Under the pieces are notes generated by a model that made no database searches, was not told the DNA's origin, and saw only the letters and a list, made by a program, of their open reading frames with translations. A DNA stretch of 64,000 bases, from the NCBI RefSeq assembly GCF_963583255.1, contig NC_084804.1, positions 35,198,453 to 35,262,452 on the forward strand, in the 5' to 3' direction. Both the position numbers and the translations under genes were made by a program. Every line of letters starts with the position of its first letter. Positions within the stretch are counted from its first letter, which is position 1. Positions 1 through 10,595 of this stretch are shown here, piece by piece. Source of the stretch: Pyrus communis. Lineage: Eukaryota; Streptophyta; Magnoliopsida; Rosales; Rosaceae.

Positions 1-111
1 ATCGATTGGGTTTTCACTTACTAATTTTATCAGCAACTGCATTATTACTAATTTTATCGATGACACAGGAACAAATGTTGTATCGATGACACAGGAACAT
101 CGATGACACAA
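1..111. repeat. Scrambled short copies of DEMETER-like exon 16 and intron sequence
   Basis: Short pieces that also occur at about 385-430 and 1353-1398 recur here several times (ATCGATGACACAGGAACA, and the ATCGATTGGGTTTTCACTT junction). They alternate with pieces of the CTAATTTTATCAGCAACTGC intron sequence seen at 122-142. The block looks like a patchwork of the neighbouring repeat and not an independent sequence. Confidence 0.7.
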
Positions 112-577
112 AACATAATTGCTAATTTTATCAGCAACTGCATTATTTCGCCGTCTGTAGCAAGGAACCACATACATTCACTTTTAAGTGTTACATGCAA
201 ATTAATGTTCCACATCATACCTTTCTTAAAGCAGTCCCGGATTTCTTTGGTCAATAAACCTGGTACGGAGAATGTAAGCTAACAAGCAAAATTTTCCAAC
301 CACTGTAATCAATTCCAAAACACATACATATACCTATAAATATTCCCGAAACACTGTTTCCACAATATAGTGTTCGTCTCCTCAAATGTTGTATCGATGA
401 CACAGGAACATCGATTGGGTTTTCACTTGTTTTATAATCAGCTACCACCTGTTGTTCATATTATTATTTCATCATACCAGTTTGGATAGTTCAAATAATA
501 TACTTCCTAAATAAATGTTAAGTTTAGATGAGAAAAGAAATAGGCTTTACCTCATTAGCTTGAAAGTATGTTCCGTT
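112..577 (-). pseudogene. Duplicated 3' exons of the DEMETER-like gene, copy 1
   Basis: This stretch is nearly identical to 1080-1545 at a constant offset of 968 bp. It carries a second copy of exons 16 and 17 (ADYKTSENPIDVPV block; TKEIRDCFKK block) and the end of exon 15. It lies downstream of the intact gene's stop codon, lacks the last coding exon in the expected place, and is cut off from exons 1-14. It is therefore read as a non-functional partial duplication. Confidence 0.85.
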
Positions 578-996
578 GGGAAGTCTAACTTTTATGTAGA
601 TCAATCTCATTGATTAGTGCTTATCCAACGAAACCTCACTTAAGCAATACAATTGAGATCTGTCATATTTTTAGCAGACCAAACCAAAGCTAGTCAATGA
701 TCCACCAAAAATAAGTATCATTCATTCTTACGAGCCATAAGAAATTAGGAAAGTTTAAGTCCAACAAAATTAGTCTTTACTAATACTGATTAATTGTCCA
801 TCTGCAATCCGACCACCACATCAATTCCAAGCACAAACAAAAGCTGGATTGTGGATACACAGTACTAGCAAGCTTCACAAGTACAACTGCTGATGGAATT
901 GCAATCTGATCATATTCCAAAATAGCAGCAGCAACAGCAGCAGGCCGGTGTTCGGACATTCTCCTTTCTTGTAATCTTCTGAACATATTCAGAAGA
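578..996. other. Unique spacer / 3' flank of the DEMETER-like gene
   Basis: AT-rich sequence between the two repeat copies, downstream of the gene's stop codon at 997. It probably contains the 3' UTR. No coding signal was found on either strand. Confidence 0.5.
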
Positions 997-3900
997 TTAG
1001 CTGCGGTGTAATCTTCTTGCTAAAGGTTTCGGCTCCCTGGTTTTCCGGTCAAACCCTCTCACACAAATGAACCCTGCAAAACATAATTACTAATTTTATC
1101 AACAACTGCATTATTTCGCCGTCTGTAGCAAGGAACCACATACATTCACTTTTAAGTGTTACATGCAAATTAATGTTCCACATCATACCTTTCTTAAAGC
1201 AGTCCCGGATTTCTTTGGTCAATAAACCTGGTACGGAGAATGTAAGCTAACAAGCAAAATTTTCCAACCACTGTAATCAATTCCAAAACACATACATATA
1301 CCTATAAATATTCCCGAAACACTGTTTCCACAATATAGTGTTCGTCTCCTCAAATGTTGTATCGATGACACAGGAACATCGATTGGGTTTTCACTTGTTT
1401 TATAATCAGCTACCACCTGTTGTTCATATTATTATTTCATCATACCAGTTTGGATAGTTCAAATAATATACTTCCTAAATAAATGTTAAGTTTAGATGAG
1501 AAAAGAAATAGGCTTTACCTCATTAGCTTGAAAGTATGTTCCGTTGAGAGGAAAAGTTCCTCGCATTGCCGTGCGACATGGTATCTGTATGAGGTTAGTT
1601 TTTGTTATCTTTTGTAGTTTTGGCATATGAAAAAATGCAGGTTAAAACTTAAAATACATGCCGACGGTTATGGGTTCTCCTCACCAAAATTGTTCCTAGA
1701 ACAGTCTGGGCAGTGTCTTCACCATTGCCGCGCAAAAATTGTCCATTCTCATCAGAGCAAGTGGTTTGACCTTCAGTTGATCCAACAGGATTGGATAGTT
1801 TACCTGAATCAAAAGTTGCACAAACAACACCATCACACCAATGTCGGTTCAAGGACTGCATACTTTTGGAAGATTAAAACACAACCAGACACAACAATTG
1901 GCTAATCGCTCTTACCAGATGACCATACAACAAGAAGGTAAGGGCAGGGATCATCAGGTTCTCTTCTCTCTAGCTGCATTTGTTTTTCATGGAAAAAAAA
2001 TATATACCAGTGTCTGGAAGTCAAATACATCGACATATATGCCAGTATAAAGCTTTAGAGCAAGAATGCTTGAGATTCTAACCCCTTTCAAAATGTGGTG
2101 AGCGTCTGGAAGTTCTAAGCTGCAGTTGAATATACTTTTATCAGTACATATATGAACTTTTAAAGTTTAAATTACAGTTGTACGTACTACGTAACAATTT
2201 CTTTCGAAGATTAATATAAGCTCATAAAAACCTCATCCATATCTCACCCTACGAAAATCAAACTATTTTAGGTTTATAAATGTTGCTTACACTTGATGCT
2301 TTGTCCTAAATTGGCTCATGCACTTCGATCTGGGTGCGCGACTAGTTGGAACTGGAGCACTAAATTTTGACATGACACCTTCTTGAAGCGACTCACTTGT
2401 TCGGTCGAAACACTTCTGCTTACTTTGTGTATGATCAGCCTTTACAATTTTACACCCTTTAGGATTGACTTTGATTGTAAGATTCTTATCGTGAACCTTT
2501 ACGCACAAATCTTCAATGTCCCCTTCACTCCTTGCACTTCATGAAACATATTTGTTACTTGAAATATCATTAACATAGAAGCACCGTATGATTTTAATTT
2601 TTTTAGTCAAACATGGGAAGTCTAATATCCCATGTCATGAACGTTGGATAATGAGTTTTGCGACACATTAGAATCAAAAGATACTGTGAAACTATACCTG
2701 AAGAGAAGATCAACTTATACGTTATAGCAAAAATATGTCACATTGCATAGATTCGTAGACTATCGAACAACATAATACTGCTCAATTGCCAGGTTGATTT
2801 CTCTTTCTTTTTCCTTTGCAAAATGAATCTAAATGATTCTAATTATGTCCAAAAAATAAGTAGAAGATATAAATAATTGAGCAAAGAACGAGAGATGAAA
2901 CCTTGCAAAGTGTTGGCACTCTTCTCTCATCGGACATGCATTGCAATTTCGTTGATTTTTTCTACAGAAAACCTGTACAAGTACCAACTGAGAATGTGAT
3001 GACGGAGAAACAAGGAATACAGCAAAATATATATTCTTTTCGTGTAACAGAGGTTGAATGAACAAGATGTATACCTTGCCGCATGTAATCATTTGGCAAT
3101 GTAATTCATACCTGTCGAAGATTAGTACTCTAATCAATCAGTAATATTTGTCTTAATACATTCTGTAAACTGGAAAGCAACAATTTTATGGCATGCAGAT
3201 TATATTGAATCGTCAAAAGAAATCATATAATGTTTGTTCATCCCTTAGAAACAAAAAGCCATACAGTGTTTGTAGGTCAAGGGCAGACAGCCTTGGCCAA
3301 ATATATTTATGTATTGAATTTACCGTCGGGTACCTACGCAGAAAGAATGTTAGATGTTCAAGTAAGATCTGAAGGTTCTAGTTTCACATTATTTGAAGGA
3401 TCCCTCAATCGAAATTCTCTCTCTACTTATGTGTTATATTCTGACCTCTTTAGATGATGATGTTGAAGCTTCCAATGCAATGGCTGAATAGGGATCCAAC
3501 CAAGTCGCACAACTATCCGAGCAACATTAGTATCAACCTAATGCAACAGAAGATATAAAAGAAAATTATCAAGCAGCAGAATGAAGCTTTGTACTTCTGA
3601 TTCATGCTACTTCAATTTCTTACTGGGAAGGCACGCTGCTTCAGTGCTAAAAGCCGCACACACTCAACGCATTTCAAGCCAATTCCATCTATGCTCAACA
3701 GATACTTCCTGCATCATAGGGAAACCTTAAATGTCCACATTCCCTTGAACATTTAATTATGTAAAATAATATTTGTCTCTTCAATGAGCTTACCTCACTC
3801 CTTCCGGGGGGGCATCTCTTAACCATTCGAGATCAATGCTGTCATGATCTCTCTTCAGTATATCAAGGAAACCCTGAAAAGTTGAGTGCCAACATATATT

Positions 3901-5923
3901 GACATTTTTCAAATGGAATTCATCAACCTAACCTGTTCTCAATCACCACAAGTTTTACCTTGATGCGTTCTGCGAGCTTATTGTTCATTCCTCTTCCGAA
4001 AATGCTTTTTGAAATTTCAGTTAGAGGTGCTTCTCTAACAGCTTCCCAGTCTAAAGAGTCCATTGTATCATTACTTCTCTCTTTTGTTGTTCCTCTGGTG
4101 TAATAAATGTACTCTAAAAAATCCCAACCAACAATGCTTCTCACATTTTTTTCGTTCCTTGCATAATCGCATGCTTGCTCCTTTTGAATAGTCGGATATT
4201 TTGCAGCAAGTGACATAAAGGCAGAACTGCACACCAACAAGAGGTCCACATTTACCGTTTTCCATAGGACAATATAAGCAGATCAAGGAGTAATAACATC
4301 TTACCTTGATGACTGATCTTTAGCATTTTGAGTTAAAAATGCCCCAACAACCGAGTCCACTATGGAACCTCTCCACGCTGAGAAATGTCTATTTCCTGCA
4401 AAAGTTAACATTGTGCTATGAGAAAAGGCTTGGAAAATTAACTAATCAACTTCTAAAAAATTGCATATATATGCTTGGATTCAAAAAATCCATTTGCCAC
4501 CTTGGACTTGATTCATGCAGGCAATGAAAGAATTTGCTCGTTTACAGAACAGTTTCGTTTCTTCTTCCCACCATTCCTCCTTGTCTTTAATATTGTCGGA
4601 TACATCTTTGCTCCAATCAATCTGAGGTTGTGCATGCCATCGCAGGATAGAATCAGAAGGCCCTACTCGATGAACAGATTTATTGCGCTTTCCTAAAATA
4701 TCTCCATGTGCCTTCTGATCTTGTTTCATGGATTGAGCTTGTGTATCGTTTTGTACTTTTCGAACAGAAACTCTGTTATAACGTCCAACATTGGGCAACT
4801 TTTGAGCAGTAGCACACTTGGATGACCTAGTTTCTTTCAATTTTACAGGTTTTGGAGATTTCGTGCGCTTGCCACCAATAATTATTTCTCCTTTGGATTT
4901 ATCTTCCATTTGTATTCTGACTCTCTTCGGTTGCTTGTGCCTCAAGTAAATGGCATTGTAGCCTCTCTTCTTAGACGTAGATTTATCCGGCGCAGTTGAT
5001 ACATCAGTGACACGAGTAGGAGTTGCAGAGCAGTCATCAACATAGCTACAGAAGATGTCATTACCATCTGCTGCTGGTCCCATTTCTTCAACTTTTGTGT
5101 TGGAACTGAACCTAAATTGAATTATACAACTATTAGGTACTATTTTAGTTTAGGTAACCATGATCGAGACGCGAGAGTGAGTAACATTGAGGGATGCAAA
5201 GAAAGAGACACGATCGTTGTGAGCAAATTATTCCTTCTTGTTTGACAGACAAGTAAGCCTCATAACGACATAAAAAACAGCAATCCTAATTACATCTTCT
5301 CTTAAAAACAGCAACAATCATTTATTTATTTTAAACAAAACAGAGGATTATACGATATTAGCTCTTCGTAGTAGAAGAACGTAGGACCCTCAAACCCGAA
5401 GGCGAATGTTCCTAACACTGCTGTGGCAGCCTACTGCCCTTCCCTCCATTTCTTTAATTAAACTAATAGTAAGCGAAAACAACAACAATTAAACAACAGT
5501 TAATCCGCAAATAGCTAGCTTGAGCTTTTAACAAGATAATTAAAAAAAAAAAAAAAAAAAAACTAACAAATATATTATACAACATATCTTGTTTGTAATC
5601 TGCGTACAACAGCAACGATTCAGCATGCATGCATGAATTAATGACATTTACCTTGTGTTGTAATCTGTGTGCTCCTGGGGTCAAAACTAAACTACTAGCC
5701 AGTAATTAATCGAAAAAGGGGGAGATTGGAGTAGTAATTAAAGTAGTTAATTAATTAATTACCAAGGAGTAGCAGAAGAAGAAGCCACGCTTTGAAAATT
5801 CTTTGGCTCCAACTCTGCAATCTTGTTTTTTATCTCATCATCTCTTTGTTCCAAACGCTTATTAGTCTTAAATCTTCTTCTTGTGAAAACTTTAATACCT
5901 CCTGCTGCTGCTGCCGCCGCCAT
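997..5923 (-). CDS. DEMETER/ROS1-like 5-methylcytosine DNA glycosylase, compact form
   Basis: Nuclear base-excision enzyme that removes 5-methylcytosine during active DNA demethylation. Hand-spliced exons (minus): 5923-5763, 5111-4501, 4395-4305, 4226-3959, 3873-3794, 3708-3624, 3537-3446, 3333-3265, 3111-3075, 2972-2902, 2536-2291, 2119-2083, 1973-1916, 1803-1685, 1584-1519, 1416-1302, 1227-1189, 1073-997. They total 2322 nt, 773 aa, in frame throughout. Seen: the helix-hairpin-helix with GIGLKCVECV (catalytic Lys about 416), VDTN (catalytic Asp about 434), the iron-sulfur motif C-X6-C-X2-C-X5-C (Cys 501-517), and the C-terminal RRM-like block ending in VCVRGFDRKTREPKPLARRL. Odd: ROS1/DME proteins are about 1400-1900 aa, so most of the N terminus is missing. 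The segment that normally carries the permuted CXXC zinc unit (exon 14) keeps only one Cys. The exon 2 donor is weak (GTGGCA). Exon 1 (starting MAAAAAAGG) is in phase but less certain; translation could start at 5083. Confidence 0.88.
1080..1545. repeat. Direct repeat, copy 2 (inside the DEMETER-like gene)
   Basis: Partner of 112-577. The two 466-bp copies are separated by 502 bp of unique sequence that includes the true last exon of the gene. Only a few base differences are visible (for example near 1088 and 1099), so the duplication is recent or has been homogenised. Confidence 0.85.
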
Positions 5924-6719
5924 TAACAAAAGGTAATTAACATGCAAGCACAAATTATGACCAAGGAAACAAGATTAACAAAAGGTGATTAAGTAAGAAC
6001 ATGGGCAGCATTACTTGAAGATGAAGGCTTGATTACGGAAGACATGGGAGATAAACTCTGTCTTCCACTTGAAAGCTTCAAAGGTTGGGAAACGTTGGAT
6101 TGCGCAAGTAGAAATATTAATTAAAGAGGAAGGTAGGAATCGGCGGTGGTGGGGTGGATGATGTGACAATGGGCAGGGCCGTGGTTTGATCGCCACGTTT
6201 AAGTACCATTTGACATGTCTTTTCTTCATAATTACCATTATTACAACCCATTTTCTTAATCTTGATGGACCATGGATGGTTTCTTTGTTCTCAAATCTGG
6301 ACTACGACTCGTTTTTCGTTCGCATTTGGATAGTTGGAGATCAAGTTCGAGTCCGAAAATGCTCTAATTGGTTTTTCGTTCGCAGTTGGATCGTTGGAAA
6401 CCAAGTTCGAGTCCACAAATGCTCTAATTGTTCCTTTGGTTCCTTCATGGCCAAACGCTTCTATACCACCAAACCGAAGCTAGTCAATTCAGCTTAAGAA
6501 TGATCAACCGGATACTTAAAATCACGTTCACCTCCGACGTATAAAGCGGAACAGTGAGACAAGGTTCACAATAATCAAATCGACAACGCCATATCATTTC
6601 GTACAAGATACAATGCTGACCCTAACAACCTGAAAAACACTATCTAAATCGACTGACTTAAAGTAGTTCTGGACTGTATTCCAGTGTGGGATTCAAGAAA
6701 TCAATTCATTCTAAGTAAT
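5924..6719. other. Intergenic: upstream of the DEMETER-like gene, with a 60-bp tandem duplication
   Basis: Lies between the start of the DEMETER-like gene and the stop of the next minus-strand gene. It includes an imperfect two-copy tandem repeat at about 6311-6432, period 60 bp, each copy beginning GTTTTTCGTTCGCA. The plus-strand open frame across it only reflects the repeat and has no recognisable domain. Confidence 0.6.
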
Positions 6720-8430
6720 CTATGATTTACTAGAAGAGCAACTGGCCTCTTTTGACGAGAGATTTCCTTTGAGTAACAAATGGTTGAATTCCGGTTTTAC
6801 CAAAGAAGACTTAATTTTGTGAAGCTCGTTGTAAAGACCCGCTTGCAGTTGCTGCGGAGAAAGCAGGTCTGGCCTTTCAAAAGCTTTCACTGCTGAGTTT
6901 GCTGCAGCATTAATCTGTAAGGCAACAAGGGAAAGTCCTAGGACAAATTAAAATTTATCATTCTTTCAGCATCAGAGAATTGTTGAATGGAATGTTTTTT
7001 CATGTTCAGTAACATAACAATCAAATATCTAACATTTTCTATATCCCATGGCCTAAGAAGCAGAGAACGAGCTAATCTACATAAGACGGGTCATTTCTAC
7101 AAAGCTTTGCTGGAAGAATTCGCCATAAGGCAAGCAACTGAATAGAATTTTTACAGTGAACACGAAATACATACAAGGCACATATATATATATATATATA
7201 TATTATTTAAGGACCTAAAATATAACAAATAAACAGATATCATAATTTTAGAACCCAACAAGATCTTGAATATATAGGAACATATGATTAAAACGTACTT
7301 ACATGTATCTGCAACCTGCCATTTTCTATCCCAACTAGGACAACTGTATCCACATAAAATACGAGAAAGGAAACATATGCAAACGTCTAGCGACTGCTAC
7401 TCGGTTTATGCTTTAGGTATCATCTGCTTAACACGTATTCTCTTGATGACCACTATCTAACGACTCCAGAAGGGCTGAACATCATGTACTTGCTACAGTT
7501 TAGGTCTACCACTGCCCAGCCTGCAAACAAGGTGAACTTTATGCTTTTTATCTTGCAAAGCCACACCTTTTTTATTTTCTGCTGAGAAAATTTCTACGGT
7601 GAACCTGCTAATGCATGATGATGGGTCGGTGAAACTCTCTAGCTCAATGGAAACAGCAACATGCTATAAAAGCAAATGCTGACAGAATATAAAGCACTAT
7701 TGATTCATTCTGTTGGGTCAGTTTTTGTTCGAGTCTAAAGCATCGTTCCATTCGGGTCAAAACTTAAAATCATACTTGATCCTTAACCAAAAAGTAAAGC
7801 ATCCTTGATCATACAAAAATACAAGCTTCAGTCCCAAATGTGTTATCCAAATGCTATCATACAAAAAGCAAGTGCCAGTCCCACAAGTGAAAATGTGCAA
7901 CGGAACTATATAATTGCCAAAGACGTAATGATTAAACGCGTAATTTAGGATATTTAGGGGCAGGAAATTCATCATCATACCGATTGGGAAGCCATCTTGA
8001 TCAAAGTTTTTGCAAGCGGCAGTATGCAAAACCTGAACCAAACCACAAGTAAATCCACAAGCATGGTACAAAAATTTCCAATCTGTGTTTCCAACAGGTA
8101 TAAATTCATTACTTCGAATTATATCCCAATTCTTTTTCTTCTTGTTTCTCACTAACCAACCAATGGGTTTCAAGCTAAAGTATTTCAAAACAATAAAAAA
8201 TAAAAAAACTTACATCCCTCGGCCACCGGCAAGAGCTTCCTCTGATGGGTCTTTCAATTCATCAATTCTGAAAAATTAATCCTAATTATTTCACGCTTAA
8301 TTAATTACGTTTAGAGAGAGAGAGAGAGAGAGACTTACACCCAACCGTAACGGCGGTCGAACAAAAGGCGTTTGGAAGGCGAATTTGAGGACGCTGTAAC
8401 GGAGAGTGAGGAAGCAGCCGAGGACTCCAT
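6720..8430 (-). CDS. Small conserved plant protein of unknown function (130 aa)
   Basis: Four exons (minus): 8430-8339, 8267-8214, 8032-7981, 6914-6720, total 393 nt, 130 aa, phases consistent. The N terminus is Ser/Ala-rich with few acidic residues and could be an organelle-targeting peptide. It is followed by FDRRYGWVIDELKDPSEEAL and a GGRGMFCILPLAK block that I associate with conserved small plant proteins but cannot name. The last exon is a helical segment rich in Ala, Leu and Lys ending in a serine-rich tail. No catalytic motif or clear membrane span is visible. It is transcribed divergently from the PTD gene, whose start lies 259 bp away. The final intron (6915-7980) is over 1 kb and AT-rich, with a short (TA)n run near 7183. 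Confidence 0.75.
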
Positions 8431-8636
8431 TATCTCTCTCTGAATGTCTCAAGTGAGATAACAAGACGAAGCAGGACAAGTCCTTGGAAATTTGGGCTGA
8501 ATGTGAGATGGGCCTGGCCCATTTTCTTGTGGTACTTTTCGTAAATAGAGACAACTACCGCAGCTAATATTACGTTACAAAACAGTTCCACATTACAAAC
8601 CGCCTCAATTTTCCCGCTTCGCTCGAATCTCCCTTT

Positions 8637-8676
<40 letters not shown>

Positions 8677-8689
8677 GGAGCTCTGGGGA
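8431..8689. promoter_or_regulatory. Short bidirectional promoter region with a CT microsatellite
   Basis: The start codons of the 130-aa protein gene (minus) and the PTD gene (plus) are 259 bp apart, so both promoters and 5' UTRs must overlap here. A (CT)n run at about 8638-8673 sits just before the PTD start, as is common in plant 5' UTRs. A separate (GA)n run lies at about 8313-8332, inside the first intron of the minus-strand gene. Confidence 0.6.
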
Positions 8690-10247
8690 ATGGCGAACGT
8701 GAAAGAAGCAGCTCAATTTCCGCAAAAATCCATGAATTCAGGTACTTTTCCTTTTACTTTTCACCGATTCATCAATTCACCCCTCTCATTTTTCCTCGGA
8801 AAATTTAGAAACTGAGTTCTTAATTTGAATTAGTCTGAATTCGATCATTTTCCAGTGGAGCAATTATCTGTTTGATACAAATTCTGGATAATTTTATTGT
8901 TTAGGTTAACCATTTGATTAGAATTTCGATTAGAAAGATTACGATTGATTTGTGCTGGAAATGGTAGAATTAATGGAGTGAAGAAATCTTAAATGTTGGA
9001 TTGTGATTGCAGGTGGTGGTGGTGGTGGGGTTTGTATGATGAGCAATACATGGAGGGACGAACAACATCCGTCCTTCATCAACTTCGTCTCCGCTTTCCT
9101 CACCGCAAACTCTTTCCGCCTCAACTTTGTCCCAATTACCCCCGTAATTTCCTTCAATTTAATCATCTGATCTCATGCTAAAAGGACAAAAGAACTGAAA
9201 AGAAAATAATTTTGGTGCATCTGATGGTTGGATTTGCATTGCAGGACTTCATTTTCAACTGTGGGGGTTCATCTGTGGCATTCATTTTCATGACTAGCTT
9301 GGATTCCAGTACCGTCTCGCAATTCTTCGGCAGGTGAACAAATTAATTGCTTTCGTTTTTCGGTGCCTCTTGCATGCGTGTGTGCTTGTGTTTTGTGTTT
9401 GACGTGATCAATTTTATTATTTGTACAGAGTTCAGAAGCTGAAACTGCAATTTGCAAATCTATACGTTGTCATCACGCTCCCAACCAAGGAGCAAAACGA
9501 TTTGTTTGTTCGTTCTTACTTCAAGTGAGCTATGTCAAAACTTGAAAGAAACTTATGTCCAATTGCTGTTTGATATGTCAAAACGATACAAATGGTTTTC
9601 CAATCTGTGAAGATTCGGGATGGAACTCGGCAAGCCAACGTTCGTTCTGGTTAAGGACTTGGAAATGGGGTTTGAGAAGATAACGAAAATAGCTCATTCT
9701 CGTGGGGGTAATAAAATCTTCTCCAAGCTCACTTACCTTAATCATGAATTGTTTTCCCAGTAATTTGTCTAAGACTCTTAAGCAAACACTAATTACAGTG
9801 TGCAAGCGAGAGGATGCCACAACAAAATTGAAGGCTGAGGTTAGTGTAAATTTTGACCACATTTATGTAGAATGCTTTGGTTCTTAGGAGTTCGGACCTC
9901 AAAACATCCCCATTTTGTTCAATTTTGTTGGAGAAGAGGAAGCAAACAGTGCAAACACCAGGCATATTTCAAAAAGTGATCACAGCCATTCCGGGCATCG
10001 ACAATCATGATGCAAATGCGGTACTTAACTCATCCTAATGAACGAAATTGAATCGTATAATCATACGTTGGTTTCTTATTCTGGGTAATTTGTTCAGCTT
10101 AACCAGGCTATCGGATCGATTGATGGAATTGCCAAGGCATCAAAGGAGCACATTATGGAAAACACAGACCTCTCAGCTGACAAGGCACAAGTGCTTTCAA
10201 GGTTTTTCAGAGATCCAAAGTTTTACCTCAGTCCTAAGATCAACTGA
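8690..10247 (+). CDS. PTD: PARTING DANCERS-like meiotic crossover protein
   Basis: PTD-family proteins act with SHOC1/ZIP2-type partners to promote class I (ZMM) meiotic crossovers and resemble ERCC1/XPF-type folds. Exons: 8690-8741, 9013-9143, 9245-9333, 9429-9524, 9613-9707, 9799-9839, 9937-10020, 10098-10247; 738 nt, 245 aa. Seen: an N-terminal Gly run, a central ERCC1-like part ([31 protein letters not shown]), and a C-terminal helix-hairpin-helix-like region ([20 protein letters not shown]) ending with [14 protein letters not shown]. Length and the C-terminal signature fit the family. The acceptor at 9936 is weak, but the phase is kept. The gene runs head-to-head with the 130-aa protein gene and tail-to-tail with the aspartokinase gene. 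Confidence 0.85.
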
Positions 10248-10595
10248 GAGGAGTAACTCGTTTATCTCAGTACATGTCAAAGTACTGCTTTAAACACAAT
10301 CAGGGTCATGTATTGAAAACCATGATTATTATTATTTCTCTTTTTAGTTCCGTACATAAAGGATTTGAGACAGTTTCGTTTCAGGAGACAAATAACGTGT
10401 TTGCATCCGCTTAAACACTACCGAATGAACGACAATTATATACCCCCATATCCCCAGCAGGTAATAACTATTCCTCATATCAAGAAGCTACACTTACACT
10501 TCTCAGGAGCCACAACAGATCCGCATCTCAAAAAGCTACACTACTCGGGCTGTGTTACACCATATTTCAATCTTCGGGCTATATGGGCTTCCCAC
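10248..10595. other. Convergent 3' region between PTD and the aspartokinase gene
   Basis: This 348-bp gap holds the 3' UTRs of two convergent genes. No separate gene is visible. The plus-strand open frame from 10365 has no recognisable content. Confidence 0.5.

Noticed and set aside
3230..3457. Plus-strand open frame in the demethylase gene
   Set aside because: It overlaps exon 8 of the minus-strand gene and has no family signature.
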